A stretch of 64,000 nt of DNA from Spiribacter salilacus. GTDB lineage: Bacteria; Pseudomonadota; Gammaproteobacteria; Nitrococcales; Nitrococcaceae. Under the pieces are notes generated by a model. That model worked only from the letters and a program-made list of their open reading frames with translations. It was not told the DNA's origin and searched no databases. This document shows, piece by piece, positions 25,610 to 34,239 of the stretch (position 1 is the stretch's first letter; every line of letters begins with the position of its first letter). A program made the position numbers and the translations under genes. The stretch is from contig NZ_WJPP01000003.1 in the NCBI RefSeq assembly GCF_009649225.1, positions 1 through 64,000 of the forward strand, given 5' to 3'.

Positions 25610-27541
25610 TTAACCTGATTTAATGGGTCGCACCAGCAGCCAAACAAGCCATATCAGTAGGACTAGTGCCAGCATAGCCAAAGCCGATGTTGCTGGCGAG
25701 GGGTTCAGTGGCTCGGGCGGCTTCGGCAGCTGAGGAGATAGCGCTCGCGCCTGCGGCAGAATGGGGTAAATATCCTCGCTACTCGCGGTAGCCGCATTAA
25801 TCCGCCCAACCACCTGATCGGTTAAAGGAAGCGCGCGCGGCACAAAGCTTGCGCCTGGCCCCTGGGTTGTTGAAAGTCTGGCTGTCGCTAAAGGAGAAGG
25901 TGCTGCTAACACAAGTTGCGTAGAGAGCGTTTCGATGGGTTCACGAAACCCGGAAATCGATACATCATCACCATCCTGAGCTGGGAAAAATCGCGCGTAG
26001 TCAGCAGGCGATAACGTTGCAGGTTGCAGATAAGGAAACACAATTCGGTTATTTGCCTGAATCCAGTTACTCACTTCCATTAGCGGCAGACCTTGCTGCA
26101 ACAATGCCAAAGCTGTGGAATTGCCAACCGGCTGCATCAGAATGGCAACGTCTGCACCGCTATCAACCAATGCATCAGCCAATGATACAGGCGAATCACC
26201 TTCCACCGGCTGAAGCTTGGCAGTTAGCTGCAAGCCATCAATAATCGACTGTGCCGCTCGAAAACTACTCGACCCTTCCGGGCCCGTGACAATTACCGTG
26301 GCATCTTCAAGACGCGTAATGCTGGGTTGCAAAGCAAAGGTGTGCAGAAAGCTGGTGCCAACTAAAGCCACCGCCTCAATGCCTTGACGCAATGGCGGCT
26401 GCCCGGTTGCAGAATCGATAGAGCCGGGTGAAAAGAATGCTGGCGCACTCACCAGTGCAATGCGCGCGCTGGCATCCTCAACGGCGCTCAGCGGATCTTT
26501 CGACTGAATTAAGTTCACCGTGCTGGTTGGAAATGACCGGCGTAACTGCCGCAGAATCGTACCAGCCTCACCATCAGCATTGGCGGAAAGCGAAACCGCT
26601 AGATTTAGGGCCTGACGATTGCGCTCACCAATTTCTCCATCAATCAAATCAAGCTGAATCAGTTGCTCACGCACCACTTCTCGAGGATCTTCGCCACGAA
26701 TGGTGACCCGCCTAATCAACTCGCTAATTTGCTGATCCCCAATTGCGCCATCCAGCTGTTCAAAAACGCCTTCTAGTGCAGGAAATCGCTCTAGCGCTTC
26801 CGCTCGATAAACCAAGGCACCAGCATAACGGGGAAAGAATCCCAAGTTATCCTCAAGCACGCGAACATCAAACAGCGCCGCCTGAGGGTCTGCTGAACGG
26901 ATCAGAGCAACGTCGACCTCGCCATCGATCAGATGATCGTAAAGCTGCAAATAATCACGCGAATCAACCTCTAGGACCTTGCCAAACTGCATCCCATAAC
27001 GCCGTCCAAGGGGGCCAAGGCCATCCACGGGGCGGGCTCTCCAATCGCTATCTATTCCCAAAGTCAGCTGCTCTGCGTACCGCGCAAGGTCTGAGTAGTT
27101 ACGGATACCAAGGGAGGTTGCTCGTTCACCAAGCATTGCAAGCGCTGGCTCATTTTCAAAGCCCAATGGCTCACTCCACGCTAGCCCGAGCGATGCATAG
27201 CGTTCCGCCAAAAACCCAAGAGCCGCCTCAGGATCGGCATCGGCATCGGCATCGGTAGGCGGTGTAAATCCAAGCAATGCGAATCCAGCGCCTGTATGTT
27301 CGGGATAAAGGTCAACTTCGCCCCGCTTGAGTGCCTCTAGCATGAGCCGACTATCGCCTAAACCGATACGCCGCTGAACTGGGATACCTGCAGCCTCGGC
27401 TAACTCGGCCACTAATTCAGCAATAATCTGGTCTTCGACGGACTGTTTGCCGCCGATCTGCAATGGCTCTCTATTATCACCACACCCGACTAGGAGTAGA
27501 ATAAAAATAAAACTAATCAGTAGTTTACGTACCCGAATCAC
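25610..27541 (-). CDS. Lipoprotein fusing an OsmF/ProX-type and a TAXI-like substrate-binding domain
   Basis: Protein of 643 residues with lipobox LVGC (C20). Residues about 27-290 follow the OpuAC/YehZ pattern for quaternary-amine binding proteins (LQIGGKQSVEDQIIAELVAE, GEVDLYPEHTG). Residues about 300-590 resemble TAXI/NMT1-type binding proteins (DASARIALVSAPAF, ITRLEDATVIVTGPEGSSSF). The end (about 619-638) is a membrane helix with a basic tail, so the protein may be anchored at both ends. A four-unit ATCGGC/T microsatellite (27233-27256) encodes an Ala-Asp run. No ABC permease or ATPase is nearby; instead its start overlaps the BCCT gene by ATGA. A sensing or ligand-presenting role for the carrier is an inference. 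Confidence 0.8.
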   Translation of the reverse strand: MIRVRKLLISFIFILLLVGCGDNREPLQIGGKQSVEDQIIAELVAELAEAAGIPVQRRIGLGDSRLMLEALKRGEVDLYPEHTGAGFALLGFTPPTDADADADPEAALGFLAERYASLGLAWSEPLGFENEPALAMLGERATSLGIRNYSDLARYAEQLTLGIDSDWRARPVDGLGPLGRRYGMQFGKVLEVDSRDYLQLYDHLIDGEVDVALIRSADPQAALFDVRVLEDNLGFFPRYAGALVYRAEALERFPALEGVFEQLDGAIGDQQISELIRRVTIRGEDPREVVREQLIQLDLIDGEIGERNRQALNLAVSLSANADGEAGTILRQLRRSFPTSTVNLIQSKDPLSAVEDASARIALVSAPAFFSPGSIDSATGQPPLRQGIEAVALVGTSFLHTFALQPSITRLEDATVIVTGPEGSSSFRAAQSIIDGLQLTAKLQPVEGDSPVSLADALVDSGADVAILMQPVGNSTALALLQQGLPLMEVSNWIQANNRIVFPYLQPATLSPADYARFFPAQDGDDVSISGFREPIETLSTQLVLAAPSPLATARLSTTQGPGASFVPRALPLTDQVVGRINAATASSEDIYPILPQARALSPQLPKPPEPLNPSPATSALAMLALVLLIWLVWLLVRPIKSG

Positions 27542-29052
27542 GAGCGGTTCCTTTCCGTGCGAATGGTTCTAAGAAAGCCAACAACCTGCAGCAACAGCAC
27601 AACCGAAAACGGGATAGCGCCAGTCACCGCCATCGCCTTAGCAACTTCAACAGAGCCGCTGAATAGCGTGGCAACGGTTAACACAGCAACAAGAGTGCCC
27701 CACACCAATTTGTATGGCAGCGGTGGATTGAGCTGTCCGTCGCTGGTCATCATCGAGAGAACAAAACTTCCCGAGTCAGCAGAGGTGACTAGGAATATAA
27801 AAATCAAAAACAAAGCCACAAAGCCAAGCAGCTGCCCAAGGGGGAAAAATTCCAAAAAGATAAAAAATGCCCGACTCACATCTTGGGACACCAGCTCAGC
27901 AATCCCGCCACCACCGAAAAGTTCAATAAATACGCCAGCACCGCCTAAAACAGCAAACCAAAACAACGAAAACAAGGTAGGTACGAGTATGACGCCAGCA
28001 CAAAACTCCCGAATTGTCCGCCCTCGGCTAATTCGGGCAATAAAAATCCCAACAAAAGGCCCCCATGCTAACCACCAAATCATGTAGGTTAGCGTCCAGT
28101 TTGCCGTCCATCCCTGAAGGCCCTCAAACGGCATCAAGTGAAAAGAAAGAAAAGGCAGCTGGGTAAAGTAAGTGCCGAATGAGTCGACGAGCGTCTCAAA
28201 AATAAACGCCGTGGGGCCAAAGACGGCAATGTAAATCACCATCAGCACAGCAACCGCCATATTAATATTCGACAGAAGCTTAATACCCCGATCGACGCCC
28301 ACCGATACCGAAGTCATATACGTGAGGTACATCACCGCCATCACCGCAAGTGACATATTAAAGGTTAGCGGCGTGCCAAGGAGTTCTCCAAGCCCAGCCC
28401 TGATCTGTAGGGTTCCCATGGTCAAGGAGCCAGCCAAGCCGAACACCACAGCAAAAACCCCTAAGATATTTGCCAATTGCCCCAAACGCTGCCCGTTAAC
28501 CCCCGGGAACAGCGCTTCAATGGGCGTAGAAATAAGGGGCTTTTTCTTTTTACGAAAAGTGAAGTAGGCAATAACCATGGCACAAATCCCGTAAATGGAC
28601 CATGCATGCAAACCCCAGTGCAGGTTGGTTAATGCGAAGGCCGCCCTAGCCGCTTCAGCCGTCTCGCCCGCCATGCCCGGGGGCTCGCGAAAATGATAGA
28701 GCGGCTCGGCGACACCCCAGAAAATAAGGCCTGCCCCCATCCCTCCGGCAAACAGCATCGCAATCCAAGAGACCGTCGAGAACTCAGGTTCCTCGTTATC
28801 TTCGCCCAGCTTGATGCTTCCATAAGGCCCAAAAGCCAAAAACCCGGCAAGGATTAAAAACCCGGTACTAATCAGCAACCAGTACCAGCCAATGCCCGTC
28901 AGCATAAAGCTAGTGAAATCCAGCGACGTCCGACTCATACCGTCAGGATCAATTAAGCCCCAGCCACCGAATGCAGCAACCAGAATTAGCGAGCTAACAA
29001 ACACGCTATTCAATGTGATGCGCGTTTTTTTTACCAACGGGGATTTATTCAA
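27538..29052 (-). CDS. BCCT family transporter (betaine/choline/carnitine type)
   Basis: Sodium- or proton-coupled carrier of about 504 residues with twelve predicted helices. It carries the family signature GGMGAGLIFWGVAEP and the helix-8 region YMIWWLAWGPFVGIFIARIS followed by RGRTIREF. The substrate could be glycine betaine, choline, carnitine or DMSP. There is no ATG near the start; I chose TTG 29052, which has GAGGG eight bases before it, and TTG 29067 is the alternative. It overlaps the NlpE-META gene upstream and the double-SBP lipoprotein downstream. The C-terminus is short, without the long osmosensory tail of BetP. Confidence 0.9.
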   Translation of the reverse strand: MNKSPLVKKTRITLNSVFVSSLILVAAFGGWGLIDPDGMSRTSLDFTSFMLTGIGWYWLLISTGFLILAGFLAFGPYGSIKLGEDNEEPEFSTVSWIAMLFAGGMGAGLIFWGVAEPLYHFREPPGMAGETAEAARAAFALTNLHWGLHAWSIYGICAMVIAYFTFRKKKKPLISTPIEALFPGVNGQRLGQLANILGVFAVVFGLAGSLTMGTLQIRAGLGELLGTPLTFNMSLAVMAVMYLTYMTSVSVGVDRGIKLLSNINMAVAVLMVIYIAVFGPTAFIFETLVDSFGTYFTQLPFLSFHLMPFEGLQGWTANWTLTYMIWWLAWGPFVGIFIARISRGRTIREFCAGVILVPTLFSLFWFAVLGGAGVFIELFGGGGIAELVSQDVSRAFFIFLEFFPLGQLLGFVALFLIFIFLVTSADSGSFVLSMMTSDGQLNPPLPYKLVWGTLVAVLTVATLFSGSVEVAKAMAVTGAIPFSVVLLLQVVGFLRTIRTERNRS

Positions 29053-30067
29053 CTTCAATGCCCTCAAAACTTAACTTTAGGTTGCCAGATTGATCCAGCA
29101 TCTCAAGTCGTGACCCAATAATTTTGTAATGCCGCACGCTCTCAAGGGCTTCCATGAACCGAGCAGCTTGCTCCATGCCCTCAAAGCAACTCATTTTGGT
29201 AGTTGCCATTCCTAAAAACCGGATTGAAAAGCCCCTTAACTCATAGCGACCGATAATGCGATTGCAACCATCAAACCCCACCAGGCTGCCATCATCACGC
29301 AACAACAGATGGGGCTGGAATCGTAACGGCGGGAGCGCCCTCCATTGCGTATTTTTAAGCTCTGCACGCTTCACTGGATCAGAGCAGATTTGATCTGGTT
29401 GCAACTCGATGAATCGCTTCGGCAGCAGTGCCCACACCGCACCTACCCCTTCAGCTGATGGTTGCTGCCTTATACGCCCTTCAAGACGAACAAGCGCATC
29501 GGCGCTAGGATTGTCTATAGCCGCAAGGTATGCCTCTTCGAGCGCCCGATTATCAGCCTCTGCCGCCACCATCAGCCGCTTGCCAGTCGTACATTCGCGA
29601 AAATAACCCGTATCCGCAAAGTACCGATACATTCCCTCAAAGACCGATTGCGGCTCGATGGGCTCAAAATGGGGTGCCCTAGTTAGTTGATAATTGAGCT
29701 CTGAGTCGATTTTACGGGCTGAGCGATCAAGCAGTTGCAGCTTATCAACCGTGACGATCTCAAAAAATAGGGGTTGATCATGATCACCATGGAGCGCCAA
29801 TGCTTGAGCGTCAGATGAAAAAAAGAAACGGCCAATATCATCAAAAACACCATCTTCACGCTCTTGGTACGTTGTTTGTAAAAAATACACCCCGTCATCC
29901 AGCAGGTTGAGGTGGTAATCGATGCCGGGGCAATCAGCACATGGCAGCGTACCCATAAAAGTCGATGGGGCGCCGACTGACGGCACCCCATCTATCACAT
30001 CGGATCTTGCGCACCCCGCTAGCATGACCACTGGCAGAAGACCAACGGCTAGCTTGAGGGGGCACAA
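29045..30067 (-). CDS. NlpE-META two-domain lipoprotein
   Basis: Envelope lipoprotein of 340 residues. With the TTG at 30067 the N-terminus is a clean signal peptide ending in lipobox LAGC (C19); GGAG lies just upstream, and the TTG comes one base after the previous stop, so I prefer it to a longer reading from 30166. GTLPCADCPGIDYHL near residue 40 is the NlpE N-terminal CxxC motif. The C-terminal 110 or so residues form a META/HslJ domain (NTQWRALP, GFDGCNRIIGRYEL, TTKMSCFEG). NlpE senses lipoprotein and surface stress in enterics, so an envelope-monitoring role is possible. It is second in the operon and overlaps the BCCT gene. Confidence 0.83.
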   Translation of the reverse strand: MCPLKLAVGLLPVVMLAGCARSDVIDGVPSVGAPSTFMGTLPCADCPGIDYHLNLLDDGVYFLQTTYQEREDGVFDDIGRFFFSSDAQALALHGDHDQPLFFEIVTVDKLQLLDRSARKIDSELNYQLTRAPHFEPIEPQSVFEGMYRYFADTGYFRECTTGKRLMVAAEADNRALEEAYLAAIDNPSADALVRLEGRIRQQPSAEGVGAVWALLPKRFIELQPDQICSDPVKRAELKNTQWRALPPLRFQPHLLLRDDGSLVGFDGCNRIIGRYELRGFSIRFLGMATTKMSCFEGMEQAARFMEALESVRHYKIIGSRLEMLDQSGNLKLSFEGIEVE

Positions 30068-30068
30068 A

Positions 30069-31352
30069 TTAGTCTCCGTTATCCCGCTTCCACGGTTTCC
30101 ACGGACCATTTGGATCTTCTGGCAAGCTGCGTGAGATCGGCGGCCCGAGCGACCCATCAGAACCATCCGGATATGGGTCGGTGAGCATGATCATTTCGGT
30201 AAAGCCAGTTGCTACCACCGGTCCATCAGGCCCACCTTCGCGCAGCTGAATCACGCCTTCAATGTATGGCCCACCAAAACCCATACCCTCTTGTTCGGGA
30301 ATGGTTGGTTCGTACCAATAGGTGCCTTGGGGTGTTTCAATCCGACCATACCAAGGATACTCCTTGCCGGACTTCTCGGATGTCCACATCCGCTCTGGAA
30401 TCAGCTTGAAGGCCGGGCCAAAATGGTAGCTGCGCTCAAAGGTATCGCCATCCATAAACAGATAACGGTTGACCTCGTAGTGTGGGTTACGGAAGTTCAA
30501 GCCCTCGTAGTACTGGCGGAACGTCATTAAGTCGCCATTATCGAAGCGGAACCAAGCCCAGAAATAACGGTATTGCAGTGTATTCCGGAAGTTGCCCCAC
30601 TGATGCTCAAACCATCCTGTGCCTTCAAATCGAACCGTACGGCCACCAATGTCGATCTCACCCGATGTGGCCATATTTGGCGCCGTGTAGTAGTAGGTCA
30701 GGCCGTACATCGTTTCTGGATTTTGGCGCTGTTGCGGATCAAAGCCGATGCTCTCTAGCCCCCAGTAGGCCATAGGGACGTATCCTGGCTCTTGAACCTC
30801 TGCTGTCATATCAAGCTCAAAAGGGGCATTCCACTCGTCTTCCTTTTTGTTATAACCGGAAAACTGCCATGTCTCAGTCGGATAGTCGTAAGCCGTGGCA
30901 AACCCGTTCATGCCGTCATCAATCTCATAACGGAAGTTGAAGTCCTCTGCGTTCGGCGCTGAGCCTTCCGTCTCCATTGGCCCTGTCACATAAAGAAGGG
31001 CGGTGTGGAACTCGCCAGTATCAAGATTATGGAAAGCAAATAGCACGTTATGTAGCGGGTGGCCATCCTCTTCCATCCAGCCTTGACTCAACGGCACCCA
31101 GAACACCGAAATACGCTCGTCGGTATCTACGTCGCGACCGAGGACGGTGATGTAATGCCACTCGTTAAAGTCATTCTTCTGGTAGAACTCGCCCCCGTGC
31201 CAAGCATGATCGCGGGGGAGCTGATAGAGAGCTTGCCCCGTTTCAGTCTCGACTCCAGGGCCCTGAAATGGCGGAGGAGTCTCAGCACTGACGGCCGAAA
31301 ATAATCCACCAGCCAAAATAAATGCGGCTGCCCTAACCATGTTCTTAGTCAT
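30069..31352 (-). CDS. AttH/CrtC-family lipocalin-like exported protein
   Basis: Protein of 427 residues with a signal peptide (residues 1-23, ending AVSA). WHGGEFYQKNDFNEWHYITV, GTGWFEHQWGNF and YFWAWFRFDNGDLMTFRQY are hallmark segments of the AttH / hydroxyneurosporene synthase (CrtC) superfamily, built from two lipocalin-like barrels. CrtC hydrates carotenoids, but most exported AttH-like members have no assigned reaction, and its operon has no carotenoid genes. It is the promoter-proximal gene of the BCCT operon and is divergent from an AraC regulator, with 160 bases between them. Confidence 0.8.
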   Translation of the reverse strand: MTKNMVRAAAFILAGGLFSAVSAETPPPFQGPGVETETGQALYQLPRDHAWHGGEFYQKNDFNEWHYITVLGRDVDTDERISVFWVPLSQGWMEEDGHPLHNVLFAFHNLDTGEFHTALLYVTGPMETEGSAPNAEDFNFRYEIDDGMNGFATAYDYPTETWQFSGYNKKEDEWNAPFELDMTAEVQEPGYVPMAYWGLESIGFDPQQRQNPETMYGLTYYYTAPNMATSGEIDIGGRTVRFEGTGWFEHQWGNFRNTLQYRYFWAWFRFDNGDLMTFRQYYEGLNFRNPHYEVNRYLFMDGDTFERSYHFGPAFKLIPERMWTSEKSGKEYPWYGRIETPQGTYWYEPTIPEQEGMGFGGPYIEGVIQLREGGPDGPVVATGFTEMIMLTDPYPDGSDGSLGPPISRSLPEDPNGPWKPWKRDNGD

Positions 31353-31512
31353 TGGGTTCCCTCACCTTTAGGCGTTCTCGGGTTAAAAATCGCCCCAAGG
31401 GTAGCCAACAATGTTCGCTAAACGTAGTCAAAAAAGTGCAGGATTTCGGGTAATGACTTCCACACGCGTTAACGTATCGTTATGAGGCATCGCGACCGCG
31501 CGGAGCTGTGCC

Positions 31513-32430
31513 TTGTATCACCCGCCAACCCGTTTAACCTCGGTTGAGGAACTTGAAGCCGCATTAAAGGCGGTCGTCAATGTTGAAGTTACCCAATCCG
31601 AGTCAGGGCGGGGAACGTTTTCCATCCACTCAGCAACCATCGGAGATTGCTTTATTTATGGTGGTTCAGGCAATCGGGCCATGGTCCTATCAGGTCAGCG
31701 CTCTACCGCTTTTTGGACCCTTACACCAATTACGAGCCGCTCAGCCCATGGGCGTTATCGTGGACAGGCACTAGAAAACGGCGATCTTTTATTTCTTAAC
31801 CCTGGCGGCGAAATTTTTCAGCAAACCCATGGTGGGCATCATCAGCAAGCGGTTTCTATCTCAGTCCCATTGGCAGAGCGAATTATTGGTTCTGAACATG
31901 CCATGACGCCCGAGTCTGTAATGCAGCACTGGGCTCGTCAAAAAGCACCATCGGCATCACAGCAACTTGATCAACTGTTAACGCAACTACTATCTGAGCG
32001 AACATCGCCATGGGCCGGACGTGAGAACAGTGACCAGAATCTTGCTGGCTACATTATCGCTACAGCACTATCAGGCGGGGCTCCTCGGCCCCTTCGATCG
32101 TCACTTGCCAATCGCCGACGAATTGTCTCTCAAGCCGAAGACTTAATTCGTAGCCGTCTACATCAGCCACCTAGTGTCACAGAGCTCTGTGAGGGTACGT
32201 ATTCCAGCCGTCGTCTTTTATTTTATGCGTTCCATGAATTACTGGGCCGATCACCCATTACTCATGCTCGTATCCTAAGACTGCATGCCGCTCGTCAAAA
32301 AATAAAAACCAGCACTCACAAAACAACTATCCAGATCATCGCCGCAGAATTAGGTTTTTCACATGCCGGGCAGTTTGCGATTGATTATTTCCGCTTATTT
32401 GGGGAGAGCCCCAGTCAAACAAGGCGTTAA
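31513..32430 (+). CDS. AraC family transcriptional regulator
   Basis: Regulator of about 305 residues. The C-terminal third carries the AraC double HTH (SVTELCEGTYSSRRLLFYAF, then LGRSPITHARILRLHAARQK and IIAAELGFSHAGQFAIDYFR). The N-terminal 190 residues are a cupin-like effector domain of the group that includes EutR-like regulators. The start is uncertain: the TTG at 31513 is the first candidate and no ATG gives a full-length product. It is divergent from the AttH-BCCT operon and is the obvious candidate regulator of it. GGACAGGCA occurs in the gene at 31762. Confidence 0.85.
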   Translation: MYHPPTRLTSVEELEAALKAVVNVEVTQSESGRGTFSIHSATIGDCFIYGGSGNRAMVLSGQRSTAFWTLTPITSRSAHGRYRGQALENGDLLFLNPGGEIFQQTHGGHHQQAVSISVPLAERIIGSEHAMTPESVMQHWARQKAPSASQQLDQLLTQLLSERTSPWAGRENSDQNLAGYIIATALSGGAPRPLRSSLANRRRIVSQAEDLIRSRLHQPPSVTELCEGTYSSRRLLFYAFHELLGRSPITHARILRLHAARQKIKTSTHKTTIQIIAAELGFSHAGQFAIDYFRLFGESPSQTRR

Positions 32431-32446
32431 ATCAAGCTCGTTCATT

Positions 32447-33238
32447 TTAGCCAACCGTCCCCTGCGTTGGTGATGAGGGCATACCCAGCTCGCGTTTTGG
32501 CATGCGCCCGGATAGCGCCGCCTGGCGGCCGGCAATAATTGCATGCCGCATCGCACTGGCCATTAACGGCGGATTACCGGCATACGCAATCGCGGTGTTC
32601 AGCAGCACCGCATCGCACCCTAACTCCATAGCTAACGCGGCGTCTGAAGCCGTGCCAACGCCGGCATCTACGAGGACAGGCACTTCTAACGACTCAACAA
32701 TTCGCCGGATAGCCGCCGGATTACAAATGCCCAAACCCGAGCCGATGGGTGCTGCCAGCGGCATCACGGCCACACAACCAATGGCCTCAAGCTCGCGAGC
32801 GATTAACGGGTCGTCACTGGTGTATGCCATGACCTCAAAGCCATCAGCAACCAGCGCCTCAGCCGCCGCCACCGTGGCACGCACATCCGGATAAAGGCTG
32901 TCATCGGCAAAAACTTCGAGTTTGCAAAGTGCCTGTCCCTCTAAAAGATCCCGCGCAAGCTGACAGGTATAAACGGCGTCTTCTACGCTAAAGCAGCCTG
33001 CCGTGTTGGGGAGGACAGTCACCCCAAGCGACTCGAGCATTGGCAGTAAATCGCTGCCCTCCGCAACGGTACTTAAACGCCGAATGGCGACCGTCACAAT
33101 ATCGGCCTGGCTGGCAATAATAGATTCGCGGGCTTGGTCAAGATCGCGATATCGCCCTGTGCCAACAAGCAGGCGAGACTGATAAGCACGGCCGGCAATA
33201 ACAATAGGATCATCCGGGGCAACGGACTGCGTGGTCAT
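32447..33238 (-). CDS. thiG: Thiazole synthase ThiG
   Basis: TIM-barrel enzyme of 263 residues that forms the thiazole phosphate of thiamine from deoxyxylulose phosphate, dehydroglycine and ThiS thiocarboxylate. Visible are the N-terminal [31 protein letters not shown] and the phosphate-binding [15 protein letters not shown]. The ATG at 33238 was chosen because ThiG homology begins there; the open frame extends further upstream. It follows thiS by 46 bases. Two GGACAGGCA copies, in opposite orientations, lie inside the gene. No TPP riboswitch is visible upstream. Confidence 0.95.
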   Translation of the reverse strand: MTTQSVAPDDPIVIAGRAYQSRLLVGTGRYRDLDQARESIIASQADIVTVAIRRLSTVAEGSDLLPMLESLGVTVLPNTAGCFSVEDAVYTCQLARDLLEGQALCKLEVFADDSLYPDVRATVAAAEALVADGFEVMAYTSDDPLIARELEAIGCVAVMPLAAPIGSGLGICNPAAIRRIVESLEVPVLVDAGVGTASDAALAMELGCDAVLLNTAIAYAGNPPLMASAMRHAIIAGRQAALSGRMPKRELGMPSSPTQGTVG

Positions 33239-33284
33239 ATAAAAACTCCTAAAACAAATTTGGTGACAGCCGCCTAGCCGCCGC

Positions 33285-33485
33285 CTAGCCGCCACCGACG
33301 GCTTGGACAATATCGACTTGGTCATCTGCCTGAACGGTTTGTTGCGCGTACTCACTGCGCGGCACCACTTGGCGGTTAATTGCAACCGCAATACGCCCAG
33401 GCTTAATCTGAAGCTGGTCGAGTAGTTCAGTAATCGTCATTGGCTTGGGGAGCGCATGCTGCTCACCATTCACATACACAACCAT
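33285..33485 (-). CDS. thiS: Sulfur carrier protein ThiS
   Basis: Ubiquitin-fold protein of 66 residues ending in Gly-Gly ([10 protein letters not shown]), the site of adenylation and thiocarboxylation. The start MVVYVNGEQ and the TITELLDQL segment match the family. The reading frame is open much further upstream, but ThiS begins at the ATG at 33485. It transfers sulfur to ThiG, whose gene follows. Just after the stop an 11-base unit containing CCGCCTAGCCG is repeated in tandem. Confidence 0.92.
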   Translation of the reverse strand: MVVYVNGEQHALPKPMTITELLDQLQIKPGRIAVAINRQVVPRSEYAQQTVQADDQVDIVQAVGGG

Positions 33486-33558
33486 TTGTTCCTCTACCCT
33501 GACTTGGCATACTGATGATAGACAACAACGAAAGTACTCGCGGACCGAGAAATATCCG

Positions 33559-34239
33559 ATGTATTCCTCCATTTTACGCGCTTTAACTTTATTTTTGGCG
33601 TTGTTTGCCGCAACGGCTAGCCAAATTGCGGCAGAAACGTCTACACCGCTCATACAGGCAATCCGCGCCGGCAATCTGACCGAAGTCAACACCTTGCTAG
33701 ACAGCGGCGCTTCTGCCGAAGCGGCCACACAAAGCGGAGAGTTTGCGGGCAAAACCGCATTAATGTGGGCTGCGGAAGCGGGGGAAGAGGAGATGATCCA
33801 TGCGCTGCTTGCGGCTGGGGCCGCGGTGGATCGTCCTAATCGAAAAGACGGCACGGCGCTCATGTATGCAGCTGTCGAAGGTCAGCATGCCGCACTCAAA
33901 ATTTTGCTCCAAGCCGGGGCAGATCCTAATTTACAAATTCGTCACGGCTGGTCGCCCTTATTACTTGCTACGGTGAAAGGGCATAGTGATGTTTTGGATG
34001 CACTGCTAAGCGCAGGCGCTGATCCAATGGCCAGAGATGTGTACGGATGGACGTTGCTGATGCGCGCGGTTGATGGACAGAAAAAAGCCATTACCACACG
34101 CTTACTGGAGGCTGGCGTGCCGGTTGATGCTGAAGATTTTAGTGGTAACACGGCTTTAAAAATTGCCGCCACGCTTGATGATACTTGGTTTATCGAGCAG
34201 CTACGCGCCTATCAGCAACCCATGACGTTGTCGCAGTAA
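33559..34239 (+). CDS. Exported ankyrin-repeat protein
   Basis: Protein of 226 residues with a signal peptide (residues 1-25, ending QIAAE) followed by about five to six ankyrin repeats of 33 residues (GKTALMWAAEAGEEEMIHAL, GTALMYAAVEGQHAALKILL, GWSPLLLATVKGHSDVLDAL, GWTLLMRAVDGQKKAITTRL). It is likely a periplasmic protein-binding scaffold; the partner is unknown. It is divergent from thiS, and its 3' end overlaps the convergent Rieske-like gene by 28 bases. Confidence 0.88.
   Translation: MYSSILRALTLFLALFAATASQIAAETSTPLIQAIRAGNLTEVNTLLDSGASAEAATQSGEFAGKTALMWAAEAGEEEMIHALLAAGAAVDRPNRKDGTALMYAAVEGQHAALKILLQAGADPNLQIRHGWSPLLLATVKGHSDVLDALLSAGADPMARDVYGWTLLMRAVDGQKKAITTRLLEAGVPVDAEDFSGNTALKIAATLDDTWFIEQLRAYQQPMTLSQ

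Noticed and set aside
30069-31352. Carotenoid 1,2-hydratase feeding on the crt pathway
   Set aside because: It is exported, lies 24 kb from the crt genes in an envelope operon, and the AttH branch is mostly not carotenoid-acting.
33240-33560. TPP riboswitch before thiS
   Set aside because: The space upstream of thiS is only 73 bases to a divergent gene, and no conserved TPP-aptamer segments are visible.
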